The position numbers and the translations under genes were made by a program. Of a DNA stretch of 64,000 bases, positions 9,124 through 18,365 are shown in pieces. The notes below the pieces were generated by a model that did no database searches, was not told where the DNA came from, and saw only the letters and a program-made list of their open reading frames with translations. The stretch comes from Kordia jejudonensis (lineage in GTDB: Bacteria > Bacteroidota > Bacteroidia > Flavobacteriales > Flavobacteriaceae). The stretch spans positions 62,001-126,000 of the forward strand of contig NZ_LBMG01000005.1 in the NCBI RefSeq assembly GCF_001005315.1, in the 5' to 3' direction. Position 1 is the first letter of the stretch. Every line of letters begins with the position of its first letter.

Positions 9124-10344
9124 ATGAAATTATCCTACAAAACATATTATATCCTATTTTTTATCCTGTATGCGCTGGCACACATTGTATTTTATAAAAT
9201 GGGGATTTTAAGTTCGGAAAGTCAAGATTATACGGCGCCTGTAGAAAGTCTGATTAACAATGGTAGTTTTTTGGATGAAACAGGTTTTTTATGGAACAAA
9301 ACACCTCCATTATTTCCATTGTGGCTGTACATACAATATCAAATTGCCGTATTTACGGGAATTCCACAAATACTGCTAACCTCATTATTTTCCATTGTTA
9401 TTACGTTATTTTCGGGACATTTTATTTATAAAATTGTCCGCTTGGTATTTTCAGAAAATGAACGAATGGCACGTTTGGCAATGCTTTTATTTCTAAGTTG
9501 TCCATTCATCATTTATGCCACGTACAAACCGTTGAGTTTGGTACCTTTTTGCGTTTTATTGTATGCCTCTTTGTATTATTTATTGAAATATTTATTCTAT
9601 GATAAAGACTACAAACAGCTCATTATTAGTAGTGTTTTACTAGGGTTGGCATTATTAACGAGACCGATTGGTATCTTAATTCCGTTGATTTATGCATTGG
9701 TTTGTATAATTTATCTATTCAAACATAAAAAACGGGCATTCGTTAGTATTGCTATTATTGCGAGTGTCATTGCGTTGACTATTGCGCCTTGGACAGCGTA
9801 TAATTATGCAAAAAGTAACCAATTTGTGTTGCTGTCTTCTCATGGCGTCAATTCAATAAAAGATGGTTTTAATTTGAGCAACAAATTTTACCGTGAAAAA
9901 ATTGAAGTTTCCGAAGATGTTTCTATGATTAGTAATTCCTTTTATGAACAGCGGGAAGAAGTACAGAACTTGGGCGATGTACTTACATTTTTAGGAAAAA
10001 AGTGGGAAGAAGATAAAGGTGCGTTGCTAAACTTTTACCTGTTCAAAGCACAACGTGTTTGGTACGGATTGGACAGTCAAAACTCAAAAAAAGAACGATA
10101 TATAAAAATCATCAGCATCTTGTACATTATTCTTTTTATTACAGGAAGTGTTTTGATATTTAGGCAGAAAAACAAGCAATATTCGTGGTTGTTAATCAGT
10201 ATACTGCTCATCACTTTCTATTTTTGGGGAATGGCAATTGTAGTAGTACCATTATTGCGCTATATGCTACCATCTATAGGATTGTTTATGATCAGTATTG
10301 CCTTTTTAGGTGATGCATATTTACCAAAACGATTACGCGTATGA
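9124..10344 (+). CDS. GT39/ArnT-like membrane glycosyltransferase
   Basis: The 406-residue integral membrane protein has about ten to eleven hydrophobic helices. After the first helix comes an extracytoplasmic loop with SSESQDYTAPVESLI, then WNKTPPLFPLW, the kind of acidic and proline-rich loop seen in PMT/ArnT GT-C enzymes. LALLTRPIGILIPLIY is the conserved RP-helix. It would transfer a sugar from a polyprenyl-phosphate donor on the periplasmic side, and the DPM1-like gene at 12742 could supply that donor. It overlaps the next gene by four bases (ATGA). The superfamily call is fair; the exact activity is unknown. Confidence 0.65.
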   Translation: MKLSYKTYYILFFILYALAHIVFYKMGILSSESQDYTAPVESLINNGSFLDETGFLWNKTPPLFPLWLYIQYQIAVFTGIPQILLTSLFSIVITLFSGHFIYKIVRLVFSENERMARLAMLLFLSCPFIIYATYKPLSLVPFCVLLYASLYYLLKYLFYDKDYKQLIISSVLLGLALLTRPIGILIPLIYALVCIIYLFKHKKRAFVSIAIIASVIALTIAPWTAYNYAKSNQFVLLSSHGVNSIKDGFNLSNKFYREKIEVSEDVSMISNSFYEQREEVQNLGDVLTFLGKKWEEDKGALLNFYLFKAQRVWYGLDSQNSKKERYIKIISILYIILFITGSVLIFRQKNKQYSWLLISILLITFYFWGMAIVVVPLLRYMLPSIGLFMISIAFLGDAYLPKRLRV

Positions 10345-11423
10345 AGGTAGTACAACTCATAGATTCTTTACATGCTGGTGGCGCTGAAAAATTGGCGGTA
10401 AGCTATGCAAATGCGTTGTCAAAAAAATACGGAACGTCCTTTTTGTGTACGACACGTGAAGAAGGTTTATTAAAAGATCAATTAGCAGAAACTGTAGGTT
10501 ATTTGTTTTTAGAAAAAAAGAAAACCATTGATTTTAAAGCGATCAAACGATTTGTAACGTTTTTAAAAACACATAAAATTACCATTGTTCACGCACATGC
10601 AAGTTCGTACTTTTTTGCTTTTTTGGTAAAAATATATTACAAAAACATAAAAATTGTTTGGCACGATCATTATGGAAATAGTGAGGCATTACAGCAACGA
10701 AAATTAGTACCAATTTGGATCAGCTCATTCAGTATGAACGCTATTATTTCTGTTAATCAATTATTGAAAAATTGGGCAATTCAGAAATTAAACGTGAAAA
10801 ATGTAGTATACATGCCAAATTTTCCCGTAAAAAACATCCATGAAATACCGCAAACACAGTTGTTCGGAACCGCAGGAAAACGAATTGTTTGTTTGGCAAA
10901 TTTACGTCCTCAGAAAGATCATTTCAATTTAATAGCGGCGTTTGAAAACATAACGAAGCAGTTTCCTGAATGGACATTACACTTAGTTGGTAAAAACTTT
11001 GAAGACGCATACGCAACAGAAGTTCATGATTATATTCACGAAAAAAATCTAGAAAAAGTCATCTTTAGTTATGGAAGCAAAGGCGATATCTCTCATATAT
11101 TATCACAATGTGAAATTGGCGTACTTTCTTCAAAATCAGAAGGCTTGCCCATCGCTTTGCTTGAATATGGTTTGCACGAATTGAGCGTCGTTGTTACGAA
11201 TGTTGGCGAATGTGCAAAAGTGGTTTCCGACGAAAGTCTCGGATGTATTGTTCCCGCTGAAGATGCAAACGCTTTGGCAGAAAAATTACAGTGGTTATTA
11301 GTACAAAACGACAAACGAAAAAGTATTGCGGCTAATTTTAAAAAACATATCATTGCAAATTATTCCGAAACGGCAATTATAAATAAAGTACATACCTTGT
11401 ATGCTGAAATAAGTACTCAATGA
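10341..11423 (+). CDS. Glycosyltransferase family 4
   Basis: The 360-residue GT-B protein opens MKVVQLIDSLHAGGAEKLAV, the classical glycine-rich acceptor loop of WaaG/WbnH-type enzymes. It continues with IVCLANLRPQKDHFNLIAAF, LHLVGK and the donor motif SSKSEGLPIALLEYGL, where the E-x7-E pair is kept. It starts in the ATGA overlap with the upstream gene and ends in another ATGA overlap with the O-antigen polymerase gene, so the three are translationally coupled. It is cytosolic or peripheral on the inner membrane. The donor sugar is unknown. Confidence 0.86.
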   Translation: MKVVQLIDSLHAGGAEKLAVSYANALSKKYGTSFLCTTREEGLLKDQLAETVGYLFLEKKKTIDFKAIKRFVTFLKTHKITIVHAHASSYFFAFLVKIYYKNIKIVWHDHYGNSEALQQRKLVPIWISSFSMNAIISVNQLLKNWAIQKLNVKNVVYMPNFPVKNIHEIPQTQLFGTAGKRIVCLANLRPQKDHFNLIAAFENITKQFPEWTLHLVGKNFEDAYATEVHDYIHEKNLEKVIFSYGSKGDISHILSQCEIGVLSSKSEGLPIALLEYGLHELSVVVTNVGECAKVVSDESLGCIVPAEDANALAEKLQWLLVQNDKRKSIAANFKKHIIANYSETAIINKVHTLYAEISTQ

Positions 11424-12745
11424 ACGTAAAAGAGCTTGTAGAAAAGAAATTACTCATGTTGGCGGATGATATTTATTTAAAAATATTGTTGGTCGGTATG
11501 CTGACTTCGTATTTCTACAACTTAGCCGTTTTTAATTACAGTCTTACAGGAAACAATGAACTTCGATTGTATGATTTTTTAGGATTAATTGTCTTGTATT
11601 ACTACTTCACCAATAAAGTATTCATTGATTATTTTATCCGAAATAGAAGCTATTTGTACTATTTGAGCGTTTTTATGAAATGGGCAATGGTTACCATGGT
11701 AATGACGTTTACAATTAGTTTTTTGAATGGGAAAAACATCTGGATTTTACGTACATCTTTGTTTATGTATCACTTTGTGACATTCTTTTTATCAGGCGTT
11801 TTCTTTATGATTGCGATGAAACGTAAAAAAAACCTAACATTATTCATCTATTTACATGTCATATTTACGCTGTTGGCAGGAACTGTCGTCATTTTACAAA
11901 ATTTAGGAATTGTACCGTATTTGTGGAGCGAACTCGACAGACGTGCTTATGGAAACTTCTTTTCAGGAACCTTAGGACCAAACAAAATTGTGCTAGGAAT
12001 GACCATGATGTTGTCTATGATTACATTCATTGGCGTATATCTTGAAAAAAATATAAAAGTCAATAAAATTTTGCTCATTAGCGGAATTCTAATTGCGATG
12101 TTCTGTATTGGAATTAGCGGATCACGAACCAGTTACACAGGAGTTGCTGTATTTGCGGTATATTTCTTTATCATGCGAACGGGAAAATTTATTTACATGT
12201 CTATCATCATTGGAATTGGCGTCATTATCTTGTCATTTTACAATGTAGAATCGTTGACAATGGTAACCGATGTATTTGAAGGACGTGTGGTCAATAAAAT
12301 ATCCGATCCAACAATGCTGGGAGAAGGAAATTTAGATGTTGATCAATTGTACGAAGATTTAGGTTCAGGGCGAAAAAACTTATCATTACGATATGTAGAT
12401 CATTTATTAGCGAATCCGCAGGTAATTCCTTTTGGATCAGGGTTTAACAACTTTATATTAGTAGGAAATTCGGCGCATAACATTTATTTGACACTTATTA
12501 ATGAAGTTGGACTTTTGGGACTATTTTTCTACGTGCGTTGGTTGGTCAATTATTTCAGACTCAATCTTTCCAGATACAGATCGTTAGACTTATCGTTAAA
12601 AGGAATGGTAATCGCCATGATGGTAACACTATTTTTTGGAGAACATTTATACGTTTACAGACCAATTTTTGCAATTTTAGGCTTATTTTTGTTCGCCGCA
12701 GCGGTATTTATCAGCCCTAGATATTATAAACTTAAAATGAAATGA
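11420..12745 (+). CDS. O-antigen polymerase/ligase (Wzy/WaaL-like)
   Basis: This 441-residue polytopic inner-membrane protein has about ten to twelve helices. The diagnostic Wzy_C-type region reads PFGSGFNNFILVGNSAHN, then IYLTLINEVGLLGLFFYV, near residues 338-372. It includes the conserved His-Asn pair, followed by a helix-rich C terminus. An arginine-rich segment, GISGSRTSYTG, precedes it as in other members. It would either polymerise undecaprenyl-linked repeat units or ligate the glycan to lipid A core. It is coupled by ATGA overlaps on both sides. As the only candidate of its kind here, polymerase is my preferred reading, but ligase cannot be excluded. Confidence 0.8.
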   Translation: MNVKELVEKKLLMLADDIYLKILLVGMLTSYFYNLAVFNYSLTGNNELRLYDFLGLIVLYYYFTNKVFIDYFIRNRSYLYYLSVFMKWAMVTMVMTFTISFLNGKNIWILRTSLFMYHFVTFFLSGVFFMIAMKRKKNLTLFIYLHVIFTLLAGTVVILQNLGIVPYLWSELDRRAYGNFFSGTLGPNKIVLGMTMMLSMITFIGVYLEKNIKVNKILLISGILIAMFCIGISGSRTSYTGVAVFAVYFFIMRTGKFIYMSIIIGIGVIILSFYNVESLTMVTDVFEGRVVNKISDPTMLGEGNLDVDQLYEDLGSGRKNLSLRYVDHLLANPQVIPFGSGFNNFILVGNSAHNIYLTLINEVGLLGLFFYVRWLVNYFRLNLSRYRSLDLSLKGMVIAMMVTLFFGEHLYVYRPIFAILGLFLFAAAVFISPRYYKLKMK

Positions 12746-13695
12746 TCAACTTTCAAGAACACGCTATTGGTGTAGTCATTCCATACTACAACGCAGCAAA
12801 ACATATTGTTTCTGTTGTGACTAAACTGCCCGAATGCATTGATGTTATTATCATTGTGGACGATTGTGGGAAAGAACCAATTCCAGCTACAGAAATCATC
12901 AATAGTTCAGTAGGCGAGAAGGTTGTCATTGTGAAAAATCCTAAAAACTTGGGCGTTGGTGGCGCTACTAAAGCAGGATTTAAAAAAGCCATTGAACTGC
13001 AATTGGAATTTGTGGTAAAAGTAGATGCGGACGATCAAATGGACAGTAGTCGTATTCCAGAATTGCTATTGCCATTAATTCTAAATCAGGCACAATATGC
13101 AAAAGGAAATCGTTTTAAAGATTTTAAAGCGTTGCGCGAAATGCCTTGGGTTCGAAAAATAGGAAACTTTGGATTGTCGTTTTTAACGAAAGTTGCTTCT
13201 GGATATTGGAACAATTTTGATCCTACCAACGGATTTTTCGCCATAAAAGTAGACAATTTAAAACTGTTGGATTTCGATAATATTCACAACGATTATTACT
13301 TTGAAACCTCTTTGATTGCTGAATTATACCTCACAGACGCCAAAATAAAAGATGTGCCAATGCCTGCATTTTACGGCGATGAAAAATCGAGTATGCAAGT
13401 ATGGAAAATGCCGTTTATATTTCTTCCGAAACTGTTTAAAACATTTGTAAAGCGACTTGTGAAATCGTACTTTATCTACGATTTTAACATTGGTTCGTTG
13501 TACATTTTGGTAGGATTTCCAATGTTTATGTTCGGATTGGTGTACGGAATATACAATTGGTGGTATTACACACATATTGATACATTTGCGCCAACGGGAA
13601 CTATTATGCTCATCACGCTTTGTATCATTTTAGGATTTCAGTTAATTCTACAAGCGATTCAATTTGACATTTTACGCGCTCCAAAAAGTAGCTAA
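12742..13695 (+). CDS. GT2 glycosyltransferase, polyprenyl-phosphate sugar synthase-like
   Basis: The 317-residue protein has a GT-A domain (IGVVIPYYNAAKHI, VDDCG, KNLGVGGATKAGF, VKVDADDQMD) followed by two hydrophobic segments near residues 250-275 and 285-310. This layout is that of dolichol/polyprenol-phosphate sugar synthases (DPM1/ArnC/GtrB-like), which load a sugar onto the lipid carrier. DPTNGFFAIKVD is also typical of the family. Such a product is the donor for the PMT-like proteins encoded at 3743 and 9124, which fits the context. It overlaps the previous gene by four bases and the next by one (TAATG). Confidence 0.78.
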   Translation: MINFQEHAIGVVIPYYNAAKHIVSVVTKLPECIDVIIIVDDCGKEPIPATEIINSSVGEKVVIVKNPKNLGVGGATKAGFKKAIELQLEFVVKVDADDQMDSSRIPELLLPLILNQAQYAKGNRFKDFKALREMPWVRKIGNFGLSFLTKVASGYWNNFDPTNGFFAIKVDNLKLLDFDNIHNDYYFETSLIAELYLTDAKIKDVPMPAFYGDEKSSMQVWKMPFIFLPKLFKTFVKRLVKSYFIYDFNIGSLYILVGFPMFMFGLVYGIYNWWYYTHIDTFAPTGTIMLITLCIILGFQLILQAIQFDILRAPKSS

Positions 13696-15296
13696 TGCGT
13701 ACCATTCCTGAAAAATATCACATCGTAATTGTCGTAGCAATCAACTTGATTATTGCGTTCGGTTATCTTTTGGGAAATAAAAATGCGAATGCAACACATT
13801 ACAGTTCTGATCAAAATAACATTATTACGGTTTGTTTAAAAAAAGATGATCCAAGCTTATTTCCAAAAGATGTATTTGCCGAAAAACTTGAAAATGTAGC
13901 CTATTACACGCCGTTTTACATTGAAACTATTCGTGCGATTGCCAAATGTACACATGGAGATTATGTACACGCCATGAACATCCTGACGTTTATTTGTCAC
14001 ATTGCTTTTGGAATTTTATGGTATTTGCTTCTTTTTCGTTTATCAGGAAACTTTTGGTTAGCTGTCTTAATTTCCATTGCAATGCGCGGTATTATTTGGT
14101 TGCCAGGTGCAGAATATTGGGGGATTTCAGACATTTGGTCGCTATTGCCAAGAGTTATGTATTACGCAATCATGCCACTTCCATTTTTGTTATTTAGTAC
14201 GCTTTCGCGAAAACGACTTTACATTGCAGGTTTTTTAATCGGATTGATCTTCAACTTTCATCCAATTAGTGGTTTGGGCGGAATTCTCATATTTTTAGGA
14301 ATTTATACTTCGTTTACAGTAGTTCAGGCATCATTAAAAAAAATAATTTCGATGCAAACCGTATATCTTCTCATGGCAATATTCTTGGGAATGTTACCGT
14401 TTTTTGCGACATATTTTAATAGTGTCAACGTTGATGTAAGCTACGACATAGAAGCGTACAATGCAGCTTTTTACAATCGAATTCCTGCATATTTTCTGAA
14501 TCCTGTGGCGTATGCTAAAAAATGGTTGTCGCCGAGTATTTTGGTGTTTTTCGTTCCTTTATTCATGTATATAGTGTTGGCATATTTCAAACATCAAGAA
14601 CGTCAAAAATGCTACATACTACTTTTTGTAACTGCGTTAGTTTTTATATTACCAAACATTTCGGTGTATATTGAACGTGCTGTAAATCAAATATTTGACA
14701 TGAACATTCGCATGTCTTTTCAGTTGATTCGAATGCAAAAGCTCATTATTCTGAGTAGTTTTATATCTACATTATTTTTAGCGGATTATTTACTAAAGGA
14801 ATATAAAAAGCATCATGTTGTTCCTGCTATTTTAATGGGATATATCTTATTGCTAATTGGTTCAAAATCGGCGGCTACGGCTGGAATTCCCGTCGTGTCC
14901 AAAGAATTTTTTACGCGCGTATTGCCAAATTCTCTTTCTGTAGGTTACATCAAAAGTGCAGCATCGGGAAACAAAGGACTTCATGAAATGTTGGAATATA
15001 TAAAGATAAACACACCAAAAGACGCATTATTTTATGCGCCTCCAGTGTGCAGATCAGGTGCACAACGTTCTGTAGATTTAGACACAAAAGGCGCTTCTAT
15101 GATTATTGAAGGCAATCCGGCACGATTTATACAATGGTATCAAAACTATACGGAGTTTACACACAAACCTTCCAGAATTGAAGGAAACACGTTTCTAAAA
15201 TCATACGGAATTGACTATGTGTTGGTTGATATTGAATGGCCTGAACTCAAATTGATACATCAAATTGAAAATTGGCGATTATATAAAGTAAATTAG
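13695..15296 (+). CDS. Polytopic membrane protein of unknown function
   Basis: The 533-residue protein has around ten to twelve hydrophobic helices. A first extracytoplasmic loop has HYSSDQNNIITVCLKKDDPS, and a soluble C-terminal tail of about 110 residues follows the last helix (LLIGSKSAATAGIP). The tail reads GLHEMLEYIKINTPKDALF and SYGIDYVLVDI, resembling the C-terminal domains of some GT-C-like or YfhO-like membrane proteins. I do not recognise a specific family. It is coupled to the DPM1-like gene by a TAATG overlap and lies five bases before the next gene. A function in glycan assembly is inferred from position alone. Confidence 0.6.
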   Translation: MRTIPEKYHIVIVVAINLIIAFGYLLGNKNANATHYSSDQNNIITVCLKKDDPSLFPKDVFAEKLENVAYYTPFYIETIRAIAKCTHGDYVHAMNILTFICHIAFGILWYLLLFRLSGNFWLAVLISIAMRGIIWLPGAEYWGISDIWSLLPRVMYYAIMPLPFLLFSTLSRKRLYIAGFLIGLIFNFHPISGLGGILIFLGIYTSFTVVQASLKKIISMQTVYLLMAIFLGMLPFFATYFNSVNVDVSYDIEAYNAAFYNRIPAYFLNPVAYAKKWLSPSILVFFVPLFMYIVLAYFKHQERQKCYILLFVTALVFILPNISVYIERAVNQIFDMNIRMSFQLIRMQKLIILSSFISTLFLADYLLKEYKKHHVVPAILMGYILLLIGSKSAATAGIPVVSKEFFTRVLPNSLSVGYIKSAASGNKGLHEMLEYIKINTPKDALFYAPPVCRSGAQRSVDLDTKGASMIIEGNPARFIQWYQNYTEFTHKPSRIEGNTFLKSYGIDYVLVDIEWPELKLIHQIENWRLYKVN

Positions 15297-15300
15297 TAGC

Positions 15301-16269
15301 ATGAAAATTGTAAAACGCATACTGATAGTATTGGTTGGTTTCCTCTTTATAATGGGAAGCTACGTTGTGTATTGCTATCTTGCTAAGAAACCTGTGCCAT
15401 TTTTTGGGCGAAAAATTAGTGGTGCGTATTTTTCTATCGGAACCAATATTTCGAATGATCCATTGCAATGGAATGTAAAAAAGACTATTGTATTTGATAG
15501 AAAACAAAATGCTATTCCTGAAAAATTGCTCATGGCAGATCCGTTTTTACATTTTGAAAATGGCAATTGGTACGCTTTTTTCGAAATTATGGGCGAAAAA
15601 CATGCAGATATTGGTGTTGCAGTTGAAGAAAACGGCAATTGGAAATACTTAGGATTGGCACTTGATGAAAAATTACATCTTTCGTATCCGTTTATTTTTA
15701 AACACGAAGGCGAAATCTACATGATGCCTGAAACCAAGAAATTTGAGCAAGTACGCTTATACAAAGCAACGAATTTTCCATTGCAATGGGAATTGGATAC
15801 GGTATTGCTAGATGACAAAAAAATAGTAGATGCCACACTTTTTCAACAAAATGACACTTGGTTTATGTTGGCTACAGAAGCTTACGACTTGCGTTTGTAT
15901 TACAGTGAAAATCTCAAAGGAACTTGGACAGAACATCCGATGTCTCCTATAAAAAGCGGAAATTACACACGATCGGCAGGACGCGTTTTACAAGAACCAA
16001 CACAAACAATTCGTTTTGCGCAAGATCATTTTGGCGGTTATGGACGTGCCGTATATGGATTTTCAATCGATTCCATATCAAAAACATACTATGAAGAAAG
16101 TCAACTAAAAAACAATCCGATTTTAAAACACCAAGGAGAAACGTGGACGAAAAATGGAATGCATCACATTGACATTCACAAATTACCCGATGGCACTTAC
16201 AAAGCAATTTACGACGGTTATGGTTACGGGAAAGAAAAAATAACGTTTAGCTTTACCAACAATTTGTAA
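15301..16269 (+). CDS. GINT1-N-like five-bladed beta-propeller glycan enzyme
   Basis: The 322-residue protein has one N-terminal hydrophobic segment (residues ~5-25), then a GH43/GH32-like beta-propeller. Recurring blade motifs are LLMADPFLHFENGNWYAFFE, SYPFIFKHEGEIYMMPET, VDATLFQQNDTWFMLATE and GRVLQEPTQTIRFAQD. This pattern is found in the N-terminal domain of plant glucosamine inositolphosphorylceramide transferase 1 and in bacterial capsule-cluster proteins, often with formyltransferase domains. The conserved Asp/Glu positions (ADPF, PET, DATL, QEP) suggest a working active site. It is probably anchored in the inner membrane. Whether it transfers, hydrolyses or binds glycan is unknown. 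Context places it in surface-glycan assembly. Confidence 0.65.
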   Translation: MKIVKRILIVLVGFLFIMGSYVVYCYLAKKPVPFFGRKISGAYFSIGTNISNDPLQWNVKKTIVFDRKQNAIPEKLLMADPFLHFENGNWYAFFEIMGEKHADIGVAVEENGNWKYLGLALDEKLHLSYPFIFKHEGEIYMMPETKKFEQVRLYKATNFPLQWELDTVLLDDKKIVDATLFQQNDTWFMLATEAYDLRLYYSENLKGTWTEHPMSPIKSGNYTRSAGRVLQEPTQTIRFAQDHFGGYGRAVYGFSIDSISKTYYEESQLKNNPILKHQGETWTKNGMHHIDIHKLPDGTYKAIYDGYGYGKEKITFSFTNNL

Positions 16270-16270
16270 T

Positions 16271-17281
16271 ATGATTGTGTATGTTGGAAATATCGTTTCA
16301 GGTCATGGAAAAACGGCAACAACCGTTGAAACTTTAGGGAAATTGCTCCAAAAAGAAGGTTTTCAAGTTCGATTGACTTCTGATAAGAAAAATAAAATGT
16401 TACGCTTGTTGGACATGTTGTGGACGGTTTTTCGTCATCGAAAAAAACTGCAATATGTATTGATTGACACGTACAGTACTACAAATTTTCTATATGCGTA
16501 TTGGGTAAGTAAGTTGTGTATTTTACTGAAAATCAAGTATATTCCAATTTTACATGGCGGAAATTTAGAAACACGTTTGCAACAGAGTAAAGCAAAAAGT
16601 GATCTGATTTTTAACAATGCATATATAAATGTTTCGCCATCGTTATTTTTAAAAACAGTATTTGAACGTTACGGATATCATACGGTACAACACATTCCCA
16701 ATAATGTGGAATTGACGGATTATCCTTTTAAAAAACGTAAAAATCTAAAAGCCAATTTATTGTGGGTGCGTTCGTTTGCCGAAATTTACAATCCAACATT
16801 AGCAATTCATGTGGCGCACGGTTTGAAACAACAAGGAATTGAAACATCTTTGTGCATGGTTGGACCCAAAAAAGACGCTTCGTTTGAAAAAACACAAGAA
16901 CTTGCCAACGAATTGGAAGTGAATGTGAAATTTACAGGAAAACTTTCAAAACACGATTGGATTTCGCTTTCCGAAACCTATGATATTTTTATCAATACGA
17001 CCAATTTTGACAATACGCCAATTAGTTTAATAGAAGCCATGGCGCTCGGAATGCCGATTGTTTCTACCAATGTTGGCGGAATTCCGTTTCTCATCAATCA
17101 TGCAGAAAATGGTTTGTTGGTTTCGCCAAATAACGCTTCAGAGATGATTCTTCAAATAAAAAAGCTAATTGCTAATCCTGAAATGGCAGAAAAACTAGTG
17201 CTTCAAGCACGTGAAAAAGCCGAAATGTTCGATTGGGAAGTAGTGAAAAAACAATGGAAAGATTTGTTGGTTGATTGTTAG
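16271..17281 (+). CDS. Glycosyltransferase family 4
   Basis: This is the last gene of the long + strand run. The 336-residue GT-B protein starts MIVYVGNIVSGHGKTATTVE (acceptor glycine loop) and has IPILHGGNLETRL and HIPNNVELTDY. The donor site region reads FINTTNFDNTPISLIEAMAL with the E-A-M-A-L-G signature, then MPIVSTNVGGIPFLI. It begins one base after the previous stop. No terminator is evident behind it, only a short degenerate repeat. Confidence 0.85.
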   Translation: MIVYVGNIVSGHGKTATTVETLGKLLQKEGFQVRLTSDKKNKMLRLLDMLWTVFRHRKKLQYVLIDTYSTTNFLYAYWVSKLCILLKIKYIPILHGGNLETRLQQSKAKSDLIFNNAYINVSPSLFLKTVFERYGYHTVQHIPNNVELTDYPFKKRKNLKANLLWVRSFAEIYNPTLAIHVAHGLKQQGIETSLCMVGPKKDASFEKTQELANELEVNVKFTGKLSKHDWISLSETYDIFINTTNFDNTPISLIEAMALGMPIVSTNVGGIPFLINHAENGLLVSPNNASEMILQIKKLIANPEMAEKLVLQAREKAEMFDWEVVKKQWKDLLVDC

Positions 17282-17287
17282 GTTATC

Positions 17288-17336
17288 GGATTGTTAGATT
17301 GCTGGACTGTTAGATTATTAGATTGTATGCTGAGTA
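17288..17336. repeat. Degenerate TTAGATTG direct repeats
   Basis: The gap between the convergent genes ending at 17281 and 17357 holds several imperfect copies of GTTAGATTR. A related 11-mer in the reverse sense (CAACAATCTAA) occurs twice at 40732-40742 and 40757-40767. I see no coding capacity worth calling. Confidence 0.5.
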
Positions 17337-17356
17337 ATATTTCAAACAAAATATTC

Positions 17357-18235
17357 CTACCTGATTTTCAACAATACATTGATGCTTCCTGCCAATACTT
17401 CTTCTTCTGTATAATGTTCAAAATCCTTGTGAAGTGTCAATTCCTTGAATTTTCGATATTTTTCAGAGTCTTTTTCACAAGTATCATAAGATAACGAAAC
17501 AACTTCAAAACCAGATTCTTGAAATATTCTTATATAATCAGGTAATCGCAATCGGTTGTGATAATCGAACTTTGTATGTTGTTGTTTCCATTCGTCAGCA
17601 CTATATTTCAAAAAGTCATAATACGAAAGCGATTTGTCATCATAGGCTCTGTGATCGCTTGGCGAAATCATGTGTAATACATGAAACGGTTTTTGTAAGT
17701 TTTTCGCTAGATTTTTATGAATTTCCAATAATTCTTTCGGTGGAATGTGTTCCAACACAAATCGGGAAAAAACCAAATCAACTGCATTTGTAGCTAACGA
17801 ATTGGTTGCCGCTAAATTCACATTTGGAAAATATGCTACATTTTTGGGCAATTGATATTTTTTTTGTGCTGTAGCGACTTCGATTTGAAATTCATCTTTA
17901 AAATACGCGTTCAATTTTGCAATAGCTTTTACATCGTAATGTTCGTTGATGTCATAAGTAACCACTTTTGACGCGTTTTGGAAGTATAAAAAGTAATACG
18001 GAATAATTGGCGCCCAACCCGAACCCAATTCAAAAATAGTCTTGTCTGTTAGGTCAATATTGGCTTCCGCCAGAATGTTCAAAGCTTCCTTAAATGATCG
18101 ATCATTCGTCTTAATTTTATGATGAATGCTATTTCTGTTGAGAAATTTTTGTATTTGATGATAGACACCATAGCCCATTTTGTTGGGTAAGATATCTAAC
18201 GATTTAAAAATAAGCGATTTGATTTTGTGATTCAT
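17357..18235 (-). CDS. Class I SAM-dependent methyltransferase
   Basis: This putative cytosolic methyltransferase has about 292 residues. Motif I is TIFELGSGWAPIIPYY (ELGSGxA type), then VVTYDINEHYDV for the acidic ribose-binding residue and AVDLVFSRFVLEHIPPKEL for motif IV. A TTG at 18265 extends the frame, but the ATG at 18235 (MNHKIKSLIFKSLD) is preferred. It faces the glycan operon convergently and is the only minus-strand gene in this locus. Its target, either a glycan end (chain-terminating methylation) or a lipid, is unknown. Confidence 0.8.
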   Translation of the reverse strand: MNHKIKSLIFKSLDILPNKMGYGVYHQIQKFLNRNSIHHKIKTNDRSFKEALNILAEANIDLTDKTIFELGSGWAPIIPYYFLYFQNASKVVTYDINEHYDVKAIAKLNAYFKDEFQIEVATAQKKYQLPKNVAYFPNVNLAATNSLATNAVDLVFSRFVLEHIPPKELLEIHKNLAKNLQKPFHVLHMISPSDHRAYDDKSLSYYDFLKYSADEWKQQHTKFDYHNRLRLPDYIRIFQESGFEVVSLSYDTCEKDSEKYRKFKELTLHKDFEHYTEEEVLAGSINVLLKIR

Positions 18236-18280
18236 GAACGATTCGATTCGATTGCAAAATAACAAATAAAAAATGATTAT

Positions 18281-18313
18281 TTTGAACTCTTTATCTTTAT
18301 TAGACTAATTTTG
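18281..18313 (+). promoter_or_regulatory. Bacteroidota-type promoter
   Basis: TTTG at 18281-18284 and TAATTTTG at 18306-18313 are separated by 21 bases, matching the known TTTG / TAnnTTTG pattern of Bacteroidota housekeeping promoters. The expected transcript start is about 40-50 bases ahead of the ATG at 18366. Confidence 0.55.
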
Positions 18314-18365
18314 TCCAGTTGTAATTTTTTCCGTTTTCGTAGGAATAATTCAAAATGTAGTGCAT

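Noticed and set aside
17291-17494. 67-codon + strand frame after the last GT4 gene
   Set aside because: Starts inside a degenerate repeat and runs antisense through the end of the methyltransferase gene.
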